Assembly (NCBI GenBank): GCA_913055825.1 | Contig: CAJXKB010000001.1 | Location: 1 to 64,000 of the forward strand | DNA from: an uncultured Bacteroidota bacterium | GTDB lineage: Bacteria > Bacteroidota > Bacteroidia > Bacteroidales > F082 | Direction: 5' to 3' | Length of the DNA: 64,000 bases | Program-made: the position numbers and the translations under genes | The notes under the pieces: model-generated | What the model saw: only the letters and a program-made list of their open reading frames with translations | Database searches by the model: none | What the model was told of the DNA's origin: nothing | Shown here: one piece after another, positions 8,030 to 14,568 of the stretch | Numbering within the stretch: position 1 is the stretch's first letter | How the letters are laid out: each line of letters opens with the position of its first letter

Positions 8030-8381
8030 GGTTGTTTTTTACATATTTGATTAAACCGTATGTTAATTTTGAGCATTGGGTAACCAACGCCAGCAGATTA
8101 TCTTGTTTCTCGTCATTGAAATATCCAACTTTATTTGATAAAATGATGAGAGTTTCCAATTCGGCAAGTGAGCCTAATGAAATATGAAGGAACTGAATTA
8201 ACTCCTTATTTCCTTTCCGGGCGGAGCCTTCGGCAATATTTGCAGATACGGAGACGGCAGCCCTTCGGAGCTGGGAAGTCATTCCAAACTGTTCATGCTT
8301 TGGGAAATCAATGGTTTCCCTGTAAACATTTTCCGCCAGTAGCATTGCTGACTTCCATACATCCAAATCTTTGTGATTCAT
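8016..8381 (-). CDS. Four-helix-bundle protein 2 (S23 / TIGR02436-like)
   Basis: The 121-residue protein has the family opening HKDLDVWKSAMLLAENVY and core RRAAVSVSANIAEGSARKGN (about residues 38-57), then KELIQFLHISLGSLAELETL. It is the closest of the three in the window to the textbook consensus. The C-terminal residues PINH and the stop are written in the heptad repeat, so the array has either grown into the gene or the gene ends by running into it. No array is visible on its 5' side (8382-8480). Function is unknown. Confidence 0.88.
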   Translation of the reverse strand: MNHKDLDVWKSAMLLAENVYRETIDFPKHEQFGMTSQLRRAAVSVSANIAEGSARKGNKELIQFLHISLGSLAELETLIILSNKVGYFNDEKQDNLLALVTQCSKLTYGLIKYVKNNPINH

Positions 8382-8802
8382 GGGTGATTGGTTTCAATAA
8401 TTATTTTGTGGATAATGAAAGTGGCAGGATTTTTAGCGGCTGGTTAAACCGTTTTCCTTTCACTAACAACTATTCACTTATTGAGTAACAAATGTACTCA
8501 ATAATTTGGTTTTGTCAAGGGCAAATGTATAAAAATTTTTAAACCGGGTATGTTTTTTTAAAAAAACTCATACTCGTACGCGTTTATAACACGTACGTAT
8601 TTATTTCAAGCATTAAGGATGCGGATATTGATGGCTTCAGAAAACATTGTAAATGTTCAGCATAAAAGCATCCGCGTTGCAAACGCGGATGAGGTTCGCA
8701 ACTTCGTTTTTCACCGGTTAACAATGCGGATAACGCAGAAGCCGTTATGCAGTACCTGTTAGAAAACAATATTTTCCCAATACCGTAAAGGCTGCAACCT
8801 AA
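8382..8802. other. Non-coding or decayed stretch with palindromes, upstream of the IS remnant
   Basis: No intact gene is present. A perfect hairpin, CATCCGCGTT-GCA-AACGCGGATG, lies at 8669-8691. An imperfect palindrome built on CGTACG lies near 8576-8597, and another cacgtacg copy is at 8819-8826. On the plus strand, frames such as NNADNAEAVMQYLLENNIFP (about 8720-8780) look like decayed coding sequence, but I cannot name the family. One perfect DnaA-box-like TTATCCACA is at 8407-8415 (minus strand), single and probably fortuitous. Confidence 0.4.
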
Positions 8803-9385
8803 TTTACAGATAAACAACACACGTACGAGGTTGTAATAAAAGAAACCAAGAGATTGTCATCGTAAAGCACGTCAGGCATATTTGAACAACAGAAATGGAT
8901 GTACGACAACCATAAGAATAGTATCCACGACCGGATTGATATTTGTTGTACAAACCAAAAGAAGCGGAGAAATGAGTTCGAAAAAAAAATGCGAACCCGA
9001 AAGGTTCAAATATTTATAGAAAAATTAAAGGGTTAAAAATTCGACCCCGACGGGGTCGTACCTGTCTTTTCAACATTTGGGCTATAAATATATCAATCCT
9101 ACGGATTGTGGACGTAAGTGAAGTGAACGGGTTCTGCAGGATTGACCGGTGAAGTTGGGATGCCTTTAATGAAGCAGGAAATGTAGAACTTTGGGGGGAA
9201 ACTATCACAAGCTTTATGGACGCTACCCGGAAACATTTCCTGGAGATAGCATCTATATGAGTTTAAAGGCAAGGGCGTTTTTAAAGGAAAAAGGGATAAA
9301 AATATAGGGCAAACAACCGGGGTGTCCACCAAAAATATCAAAAGAAACAGCCACACAAAAATACCGTAAGCAGAAAAAACCCGGG
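8803..9385 (+). pseudogene. Decayed IS transposase (IS1182-like) with several stops and frameshifts
   Basis: Broken plus-strand pieces line up in order with an IS1182/IS5-type DDE transposase. They are EQQKWMYDNHKNSIHDRI (about 8890-8945; family text MYDNKTHSVPDRIVSI), a WDAFNEAGNV piece (about 9158; family LSWDAFNE), and AFLKEKGIKI-stop-GKQPGCPPKISKETA followed by QKYRKQKKTRG (about 9268-9385; family RFLKERGIRLSGPPLGRP). At least three frame changes and several stops separate them. No terminal inverted repeats were identified. The element is inactive and old. Confidence 0.7.
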
Positions 9386-9580
9386 GTTTTTTTGTGTTCT
9401 TTTTGGAAATCTATCGAAACACGGAAATCTGCTTGAAAAATTATTTTTTGAGAAAATATTTTACCCCGAAAGTACAAATTGAACTATGTGCCGCTTAAAT
9501 AAAATCAGCAGACTCTATATAGTAGGCTAATAACTTATCAGAATCAATTTGGCAGGTATTGCGGAAGGGATGGTAACGGC

Positions 9581-9733
9581 AGCCCGTGCTGATGAATGCG
9601 GATGTGGAGCAGGCCGGCGAGTGCTGAGGGACGAAGCGCCTTGCCGGCCGTAGCGAAACACCGCCTTTGGCAGCACGGCTACAGTGGACAGCCCGGTGGG
9701 TTTTGCGCAGGCCATAAGGTGGAAAACCCGGCC
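9581..9733. other. GC-rich nested-hairpin element (possible structured RNA or palindromic repeat)
   Basis: In an otherwise AT-rich intergenic region, three nested arms pair: AGCCcGTGCTG (9581-9591) with CAGCACGGCT (9671-9680), GCGGaTGT (9598-9605) with ACACCGC (9658-9664), and GGCCGGC (9612-9618) with GCCGGCC (9643-9649). A second hairpin follows with GGGTTTT (9698-9704) and AAAACCC (9723-9729). No protein-coding pattern is visible. It sits between the IS remnant and a heptad array at the 3' end of the YitT gene. It could be a palindromic insertion element or an RNA; I do not recognise it. Confidence 0.5.
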
Positions 9734-9756
9734 GCCCAAAATGTATTATTCAAAAT

Positions 9757-9798
9757 GAAAAGTGAAAAGTGAAAAATGAAAAATGAAAAACTAAAAAT
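9757..9798. repeat. Solo heptad array (6 units, GAAAAGT/GAAAAAT type)
   Basis: Units are GAAAAGT x2 (9757), GAAAAAT x2 (9771), GAAAAAC (9785) and TAAAAAT (9792), an exact 7-bp period. It ends 5 bp from the stop codon of the YitT gene. The blockwise change of variant resembles the array at 7942-8029. Confidence 0.8.
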
Positions 9799-9802
9799 GC
9801 AA

Positions 9803-10696
9803 TTAATCTTTCAGTTTGGCTTCGAGGGATTTAAATCCTTCGCCAAGTATTTCGTTGGCATTGAGTACCGTAACGAAAGCATGGGGGTCGAGGTTGTGGA
9901 TATACTCTTGCAGCATAACAACTTCGCGCCTGTTAACCACAGTGAAAATAACATGTTTTTCGTTGCCGTTGTACATACCTTCTCCCTTAAAGAGTGTTCC
10001 GCCGCGATTGAGGCCATGGATGACACGATCGCCGATTTCTTTGTATTTATCGGAAATTATAAACAGCACTTTGTCGTAATTCATGCCTTCCATAAGGGTA
10101 TCCACCACTTTTCCGGTAATAAAAATCACGATAAGTGAATACAACGGGATTTTCCAATCCTTAAAAACAATTAGCCCCAGCAAAACAATTGTAGAATCGA
10201 CCATAATCATCAGTTGGCCAACGGGAAGTTTGGTGAATTTACTAATCATCATGGCCACGATGTCGGTGCCGCCGGAAGTGGCTTTCGATTTAAAAATCAA
10301 CGCCAGTCCCACGCCGAGGAACAGCCCACCGAATATTGAGGAGAGCAGGGCATCGCCTTTTACCAGTGGTTCGTAGCCATAAAAGTAGGTAATGCCGTCG
10401 TTAAAAAAGGCGGTGAGCGTAAAGCCTATCACGGTTTTCATGCCAAAGCGGGGGCCCAGCACTTTAATGCCTATGATGGTCAAAGGAATATCAAAGGCAA
10501 GGGCCACCAAGCCCACGGGTGTGCCGAGGATATAGTGCAGCACAATGGAGATGCCATACACGCCACCGGGGACTATTTTGTAAGGCGTGATAAACAGCAC
10601 AAAACCCGATGCTAAAATAAATGAACCGATAACAATAAGGCTGTAGTTAATAATCCAGCGTTTGCTGAACCGTTTATCTTTTCTGATAAATTTCAT
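9803..10696 (-). CDS. YitT family integral membrane protein (DUF161 + DUF2179)
   Basis: The 297-residue protein has five to six membrane helices in the first 200 residues (for example SLIVIGSFILASGFVLFITP at 19-38 and VGLVALAFDIPLTIIGIKVL), with the YitT hallmark ITPYKIVPGGVYGISIVLHY and the central GGTDIVAMMI motif. A soluble C-terminal DUF2179 domain follows (about 205-290, DKVLFIISDKYKEIGDRVI). YitT proteins are inner-membrane proteins of unknown transport function. A TACTTTTG box (10757-10764) lies about 60 bp upstream of the ATG. Confidence 0.9.
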   Translation of the reverse strand: MKFIRKDKRFSKRWIINYSLIVIGSFILASGFVLFITPYKIVPGGVYGISIVLHYILGTPVGLVALAFDIPLTIIGIKVLGPRFGMKTVIGFTLTAFFNDGITYFYGYEPLVKGDALLSSIFGGLFLGVGLALIFKSKATSGGTDIVAMMISKFTKLPVGQLMIMVDSTIVLLGLIVFKDWKIPLYSLIVIFITGKVVDTLMEGMNYDKVLFIISDKYKEIGDRVIHGLNRGGTLFKGEGMYNGNEKHVIFTVVNRREVVMLQEYIHNLDPHAFVTVLNANEILGEGFKSLEAKLKD

Positions 10697-10756
10697 AAAG
10701 CTATTGATTTTAAATCCCTGTTAATATTGAACAATTCAACCGCTGTTTTTCGCCGG

Positions 10757-10764
10757 CAAAAGTA
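10757..10764 (-). promoter_or_regulatory. -7 promoter box TACTTTTG of the YitT gene
   Basis: There is an exact TAnnTTTG match on the minus strand, 60 bp before the start codon. No clear -33 TTTG is seen at the expected spacing. Confidence 0.45.
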
Positions 10765-10928
10765 GTTTCTTTCGCAAGGAAAACAAGTTTTTAGCCGGGC
10801 TTTTTTTATACAAAAATGGAAGTTTGATGAAGTACTTCAAGTGAGTAAAAGCAGAAGTGAGTAAAGGCACAAGCGAGATGCTTGAGCCAGTTGAGCGAAA
10901 CGCTTGCGCCAGGGGAGTTATTTTCAAT

Positions 10929-10983
10929 CTTTCAGGTGCAAGGCCACCTGAAAGGTTAATGCCCCACCTGAAAGATTAGTGCC
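10929..10983. repeat. Palindromic repeat (CTTTCAGGTG/CACCTGAAAG) with a 20-bp tandem copy invading the rluB end
   Basis: CTTTCAGGTG (10929-10938) faces CACCTGAAAG (10945-10954). A 20-bp unit CCACCTGAAAGGTTAATGCC (10944-10963) is repeated at 10964-10983 with two changes. The second unit contains the rluB stop codon (10976). A related perfect palindrome on CCTTTCAGGT occurs at 48487-48518. It could serve as terminator of rluB. Nothing else is evident in 10765-10928 apart from degenerate agtgagtaaa-type repeats near 10858-10885. Confidence 0.65.
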
Positions 10984-11869
10984 CCAGACGTTTAAGCATA
11001 TTTATTTCTTTAGGTGTAAGGAAGCGCCACTTGCCCCGGGGAAGGTCTTTTTTGGTAAGACCGGCTACGAAAACACGATCAAGTTTTAGCACTTTATAGC
11101 CGAGGTGTTCAAAAATACGGCGCACAATACGATTACGACCGGAATGGATTTCGAGGCCGATCTGTTTTTTATCATCCGCTCCGGCGACATAAGCAATTTT
11201 ATCGGGGGCAATCATGCCATCTTCGAGTTGCAGTCCTTCGGCTATACGTAGCATATCGTTTTTAGTAAGATTTTTATCCAGTGTAACCTGGTAAATCTTT
11301 TTAATTTCATATTTGGGGTGCATCAGTTTTTTGGCCATTTCGCCATCGTTGGTAAACAAAAGGAGGCCTGTTGTATTGCGGTCGAGACGACCCACGGGGT
11401 AGATACGTTCAGGGCAGGCATTTTCGACGAGGTTCATTACAGTGCGCCTGTTTTGCGGATCGTCGGAAGTGGTGATAAAGCCTTTGGGTTTGTTCAGCAG
11501 CAGATAAACAGGCTTCTCGCGACTGAGTGTTTGTCCGCCAAATTGTACTTTGTCGGCGGGGCTAACGCGTGTTCCGAGTTGTGTAACTACTTTTCCGTTA
11601 ATTGATACCGAACCACTTTCGATCAATTTATCGGCTTCACGTCGTGAACAGACGCCGGCATTGGCAAGGTATTTATTCAGCCGTACGCCTTCCGGTTTAG
11701 GGCCAGCGGTTGTCGTCATCTTCTTCTTTTCAAAATGTGGTTTTGGTTTGTGGGTTGATTTATCAAAATCTTTATGAAAGCTATCCCGTTTCTTTTTAAA
11801 AGAAGGCTTCTGCCGGTCAGCCGGTGAATTTGATTTCCTTTTGGGATTTTGTTTGTGATTACGGTTCAT
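10976..11869 (-). CDS. rluB: 23S rRNA pseudouridine synthase, RsuA/RluB family
   Basis: The 297-residue protein has a highly basic N-terminal extension (about 1-57, rich in K/R/H/P), an S4 RNA-binding domain (RLNKYLANAGVCSRREADKL, about 60-79) and a pseudouridine synthase domain with the catalytic-Asp motif GRLDRNTTGLLLFTNDGE (about 160-177), then GRNRIVRRIFEHLGYKVLKL (about 245-264). These fit the RluB/E/F subgroup, which modifies the large-subunit peptidyl-transferase region; the exact target is inference. The stop codon lies in a palindromic repeat. A TAATTTTG box lies upstream at 11891-11898. Confidence 0.85.
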   Translation of the reverse strand: MNRNHKQNPKRKSNSPADRQKPSFKKKRDSFHKDFDKSTHKPKPHFEKKKMTTTAGPKPEGVRLNKYLANAGVCSRREADKLIESGSVSINGKVVTQLGTRVSPADKVQFGGQTLSREKPVYLLLNKPKGFITTSDDPQNRRTVMNLVENACPERIYPVGRLDRNTTGLLLFTNDGEMAKKLMHPKYEIKKIYQVTLDKNLTKNDMLRIAEGLQLEDGMIAPDKIAYVAGADDKKQIGLEIHSGRNRIVRRIFEHLGYKVLKLDRVFVAGLTKKDLPRGKWRFLTPKEINMLKRLGH

Positions 11870-11890
11870 AATTTCCTAAAAATGAGGCCG

Positions 11891-11898
11891 CAAAATTA
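11891..11898 (-). promoter_or_regulatory. -7 promoter box TAATTTTG of rluB
   Basis: There is an exact TAnnTTTG match on the minus strand, 21 bp before the rluB ATG at 11869. Confidence 0.45.
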
Positions 11899-11976
11899 AC
11901 AAATACATGCATGCCCCTTGCATAAATCAAATATTTTTCATATATTTACCTGATTATTAAACAATATACTGTTACA

Positions 11977-13104
11977 ATGAAAGACAAAATCATCACATTG
12001 GCCACACTTACCTATATGAGGGCACAACTGCTCAGTGCCCGGTTGGAAGAACAGGGTATTGAAAGTTATATAACCCATGTAAACAGGATTAAAGAAAGTG
12101 CAGGCGGCGTGAATGTCATTATTAAAGAGAGTGATCTGGCAACAGCGTTAGATATTCTGGACGACTTTCGACTGGCCTTTGGAAAAGAAAAACAACAGGC
12201 AGTGGAGTACATGCGAAGCGTAAGGCGCATCCTGGTACCTGTTGATTTTTCGGCACATGCTGAAAATGCAGCCTTTTACGCCTTAAATATTGCTGCCAAA
12301 TTAAAGGCTGACATTCAGCTGCTTAATGTATATTTTGATCCTAATTTAAGTCCTTATGCCCATCTGGAGACCTATACTTTTTCGGTAAACCTGGATAAAA
12401 TTACGCGGGAGGTAGAAGAGGAAACGGAGGAAGGCCTGAAGAAACTTGCCAACACCCTGAAAAGCAAGTTGAAATTGCGACATGTTAAAGGGGTGAATAT
12501 TTTTTACGATTTGGTAAAGGGCAATGCAGTGGATACTATTTTGCGATACACCGACGAATACAAACCGGGGCTGGTGGTTATGGGCACTCGGGGAAGTCAG
12601 CTGGAAGGATTTCGTTCTTTTGGCAGCGTTACTGCAAAAATAATTGAGAAAGCCCGTGTTCCGGTGCTGGCCGTCCCAAAAGGCTATGACGCGTCCGGGT
12701 TTAAAAATCCGAAACGGGTGTTGTATGCCACCAGTTTTGACGAAACCGATTATTGGGCCATGAGCAAACTGGCTTCTTTTGTAAAACCATTTAAGTCGTT
12801 GATTTATTGTTTACATGTGTCGGAAGAGATAGAAAAACCTGAAGAGGTTTATATGCATAAAATGCGTAAGTTTTTAATTGACACCCTGGGGATTACGCAA
12901 ATAGAGTGCGGATTACTGGAGTGTCTTGATCCGCAACTGGGATTAGAAGATTTCATCAAAGAGAAACAAATTGAGTTGATGGCCATCACCACACATCACC
13001 GCTCACTTTTTACCAAACTATTCTTAAAAGAGAGCATGACGCGCAAGTTCCTGTTTCAAACCGATATTCCCTTACTGGTCTTTCACGCCCGTCCCAAGGT
13101 CTGA
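11977..13104 (+). CDS. Tandem universal stress protein with N-terminal DUF2007-like domain
   Basis: The 375-residue cytoplasmic protein begins with a DUF2007-like signalling domain (about 1-70: LATLTYMRAQLLSARLEEQG, then ANVNVIIKE-type strand GGVNVIIKESDLATALDIL). Two UspA domains follow. The first starts RRILVPVDFSAHAENAAFYA (about 83-102) and contains VVMGTRGSQLEGFRSFGSVT, the nucleotide-binding G-x2-G-x9-G(S/T) type region. The second starts near 243 (KRVLYATSFDETDYWAMSKL) and is more divergent at its end (MAITTHHRSLFTKLFLKES). The start is the first ATG after a TATATTTA sequence. It is monocistronic, convergent with the small membrane gene at 13072-13260 (33-bp tail overlap). Confidence 0.87.
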   Translation: MKDKIITLATLTYMRAQLLSARLEEQGIESYITHVNRIKESAGGVNVIIKESDLATALDILDDFRLAFGKEKQQAVEYMRSVRRILVPVDFSAHAENAAFYALNIAAKLKADIQLLNVYFDPNLSPYAHLETYTFSVNLDKITREVEEETEEGLKKLANTLKSKLKLRHVKGVNIFYDLVKGNAVDTILRYTDEYKPGLVVMGTRGSQLEGFRSFGSVTAKIIEKARVPVLAVPKGYDASGFKNPKRVLYATSFDETDYWAMSKLASFVKPFKSLIYCLHVSEEIEKPEEVYMHKMRKFLIDTLGITQIECGLLECLDPQLGLEDFIKEKQIELMAITTHHRSLFTKLFLKESMTRKFLFQTDIPLLVFHARPKV

Positions 13105-13260
13105 TAAAATGGCCCAGGCGACAACCGTAATCACAAAAGCCGCACAAAGCAGTAAACTGCACCAGCCCACCACCCATTTTAGCAATATCAGCAGTAGTAA
13201 CAGTGTGAGAACTATTCTGCCCAGCCATTTTTGAAAAACCGGGTTTTGGATCCTTTTCAT
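13072..13260 (-). CDS. Small two-helix membrane protein, hypothetical
   Basis: The 62-residue product has a basic N-terminus (MKRIQNPVFQKWLGR) and two adjacent hydrophobic helices (about 16-32 and 34-52). Its ATG overlaps the stop of the YraN-like gene by 4 bp, a typical translational coupling, which is the main argument that it is real. Its 3' end overlaps the convergent stress-protein gene by 33 bp. A longer frame on the same strand (to 13282) has no such features. Function is unknown. Confidence 0.5.
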   Translation of the reverse strand: MKRIQNPVFQKWLGRIVLTLLLLLILLKWVVGWCSLLLCAAFVITVVAWAILSDLGTGVKDQ

Positions 13261-13619
13261 AAGCCCGGGTAAAAAGCATCACGGATGTGCCGGATAGTTG
13301 ATTGGTGATTGTTCAATATAATGGAAACCACATCGTAACGCACATCAATATCGAGATTATTCAGTTCTACATAAGCCTCGGCTGCGCGAATCAAATTACG
13401 CTCTTTGGCCGCATCAACAGCATCTTCGGGATCACCAAAATAATCGGTACTGCGGGTTTTTACTTCTACAATTACTAACTCGTTTCCTTCGCGGGCAATA
13501 ATATCAACCTCATCCTTATCGTGCCTCCAGTTGGTTTCCAGAATTTGATACTTTTTTTGACGGAGCATTTCCAATGCCAGGTTTTCACCTTTTTTTCCCA
13601 GTTCGTTATGTGCGGCCAT
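13257..13619 (-). CDS. YraN / UPF0102 family nuclease-like protein
   Basis: The 120-residue protein begins HNELGKKGENLALEMLRQKK and has the restriction-endonuclease-like core NWRHDKDEVDIIAREGNELV (about 33-52), followed by IVEVKTRSTDYFGDPEDAV with E-V-K. The E...D-I...E-V-K arrangement is the PD-(D/E)XK-like signature of UPF0102. The family is widespread, often next to rnhB or rsmI in other phyla, and its substrate is unknown. Here it is followed by the small membrane gene. Confidence 0.88.
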   Translation of the reverse strand: MAAHNELGKKGENLALEMLRQKKYQILETNWRHDKDEVDIIAREGNELVIVEVKTRSTDYFGDPEDAVDAAKERNLIRAAEAYVELNNLDIDVRYDVVSIILNNHQSTIRHIRDAFYPGL

Positions 13620-13880
13620 ACACTATTATTGTTTTGATAGATTATATCCGGAGACCGGTTTGCGGCTATACACTGTGGCCGGTTATTAGCTTATACTTTT
13701 TTTGAAATACATCTCTTCAAATTTATTTCAGATTTTTTTAATGGGACTTTGGGGCCTTTTCCTATGCATCCAACGGTTGGCAATATGAAAAATTGGGCAT
13801 TTCAAACACCAAACTTTCAATTTACCACTCTGTTTGTTTAATGTTATATTGCTCATATACATCACTTTATGTCCAATTTT

Positions 13881-14192
13881 TTATATTGCGTGTTGGTGTG
13901 CGTTTTTTCTTCGATTTCTAATCTTTTTGAATATTTCAATCTTTTTTATTCTTTCATTTTCAATGTCATAATCGTTCTGTAGTCCAAGCCAAAATTTTGC
14001 AGAATTTCCAAAATAAGAACTAAGTCTTAATGCGGTGTCAGCAGTAATTCTTCTTTTTCCTTTGACAATCTGCGATATTCTCGTCTGGGGAATATCAATG
14101 TCTTTTGAAAGTTTATAGGCAGATATTTTCATTGGCCTTAAAAATTCTTCCATTAATATTTCTCCAGGATGTATGTTTTCCAATCTTTCCAT
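13881..14192 (-). CDS. higA: HigA-family antitoxin (HTH)
   Basis: The 103-residue protein has the HigA opening NIHPGEILMEEFLRPMKISA, an HTH of the XRE type (YKLSKDIDIPQTRISQIVKG, about residues 26-45), and the family ending TALRLSSYFGNSAKFWLGLQ. It should neutralise HigB and repress its own operon through the HTH. It is 6 bp downstream of higB, the toxin-first order typical of higBA. An inverted repeat near its 3' end (13892-13906) matches one at 14549-14563 beyond higB. Confidence 0.92.
   Translation of the reverse strand: MERLENIHPGEILMEEFLRPMKISAYKLSKDIDIPQTRISQIVKGKRRITADTALRLSSYFGNSAKFWLGLQNDYDIENERIKKIEIFKKIRNRRKNAHQHAI
13892..13906. repeat. Inverted repeat, left copy, flanking higBA
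   Basis: GTTGGTGTGCGTTTT is matched in inverted orientation by AAAATGCACACCAAC at 14549-14563 (14 of 15). The left copy is inside the last codons of higA. Confidence 0.6.
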
Positions 14193-14198
14193 TTTTAA

Positions 14199-14483
14199 TT
14201 ATTTATGATAGTCCATTACTTTTACTTGATGTGAATTGTTGTTTCTCCACTTAAATACAATTCTCCATTGATCATTTATTCTTATACTGTGATATTCTTT
14301 TAGTTTTCCTGTTAATTTTTCAAGTCTGTTTGAAGGAGGTATTTTTAAATCCATTAAGTTCTGTGAGTTATTTAACATTCTTAATTTTCTCCTTCCAATT
14401 TTTTGAATCTCGATTGGAATTTTCTTCACTCGTTCTCCATTCCAGATTTTTTCTGTTTCTTTCGTTCCAAATGAAATTATCAT
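14199..14483 (-). CDS. higB: HigB-family toxin (RelE-like mRNA interferase)
   Basis: The 94-residue protein reads IISFGTKETEKIWNGERVKK at the start, then LDLKIPPSNRLEKL-type text (LMDLKIPPSNRLEKLTGKLK, about 54-73) and YSIRINDQWRIVFKW-type text (HSIRINDQWRIVFKW). These are the HigB/RelE plasmid-maintenance signatures, including the R...W-R-I-V-F core. By family it cleaves ribosome-bound mRNA. I chose the ATG at 14483; a longer frame to 14510 adds nine residues unlike the family. HigA follows after 6 bp. Confidence 0.92.
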   Translation of the reverse strand: MIISFGTKETEKIWNGERVKKIPIEIQKIGRRKLRMLNNSQNLMDLKIPPSNRLEKLTGKLKEYHSIRINDQWRIVFKWRNNNSHQVKVMDYHK

Positions 14484-14548
14484 AATAACCCAATACGTTA
14501 CTAACGGCAAAGTTAAGTATTTGTTTTGATTTGGAAAATATTTTTTCG

Positions 14549-14563
14549 AAAATGCACACCAAC
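14549..14563. repeat. Inverted repeat, right copy, flanking higBA
   Basis: AAAATGCACACCAAC is the reverse complement of 13892-13906 with one mismatch. It lies between the higB promoter region and the tilS stop. Confidence 0.6.
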
Positions 14564-14568
14564 TACTT

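Noticed and set aside
8407-8415. Replication origin from a perfect DnaA box
   Set aside because: Single TTATCCACA with no cluster or unwinding region; another lies inside the SLBB gene at about 4567. Origin proximity is inferred from parS only.
13010-13282. 90-residue minus-strand ORF in the YraN region
   Set aside because: Wrong frame relative to the coupled start at 13260; mostly antisense to the stress-protein gene end.
13892-14563. Integron attC sites around higBA
   Set aside because: The repeats do not fit the GTTRRRY/RYYYAAC cores and no integrase is present.
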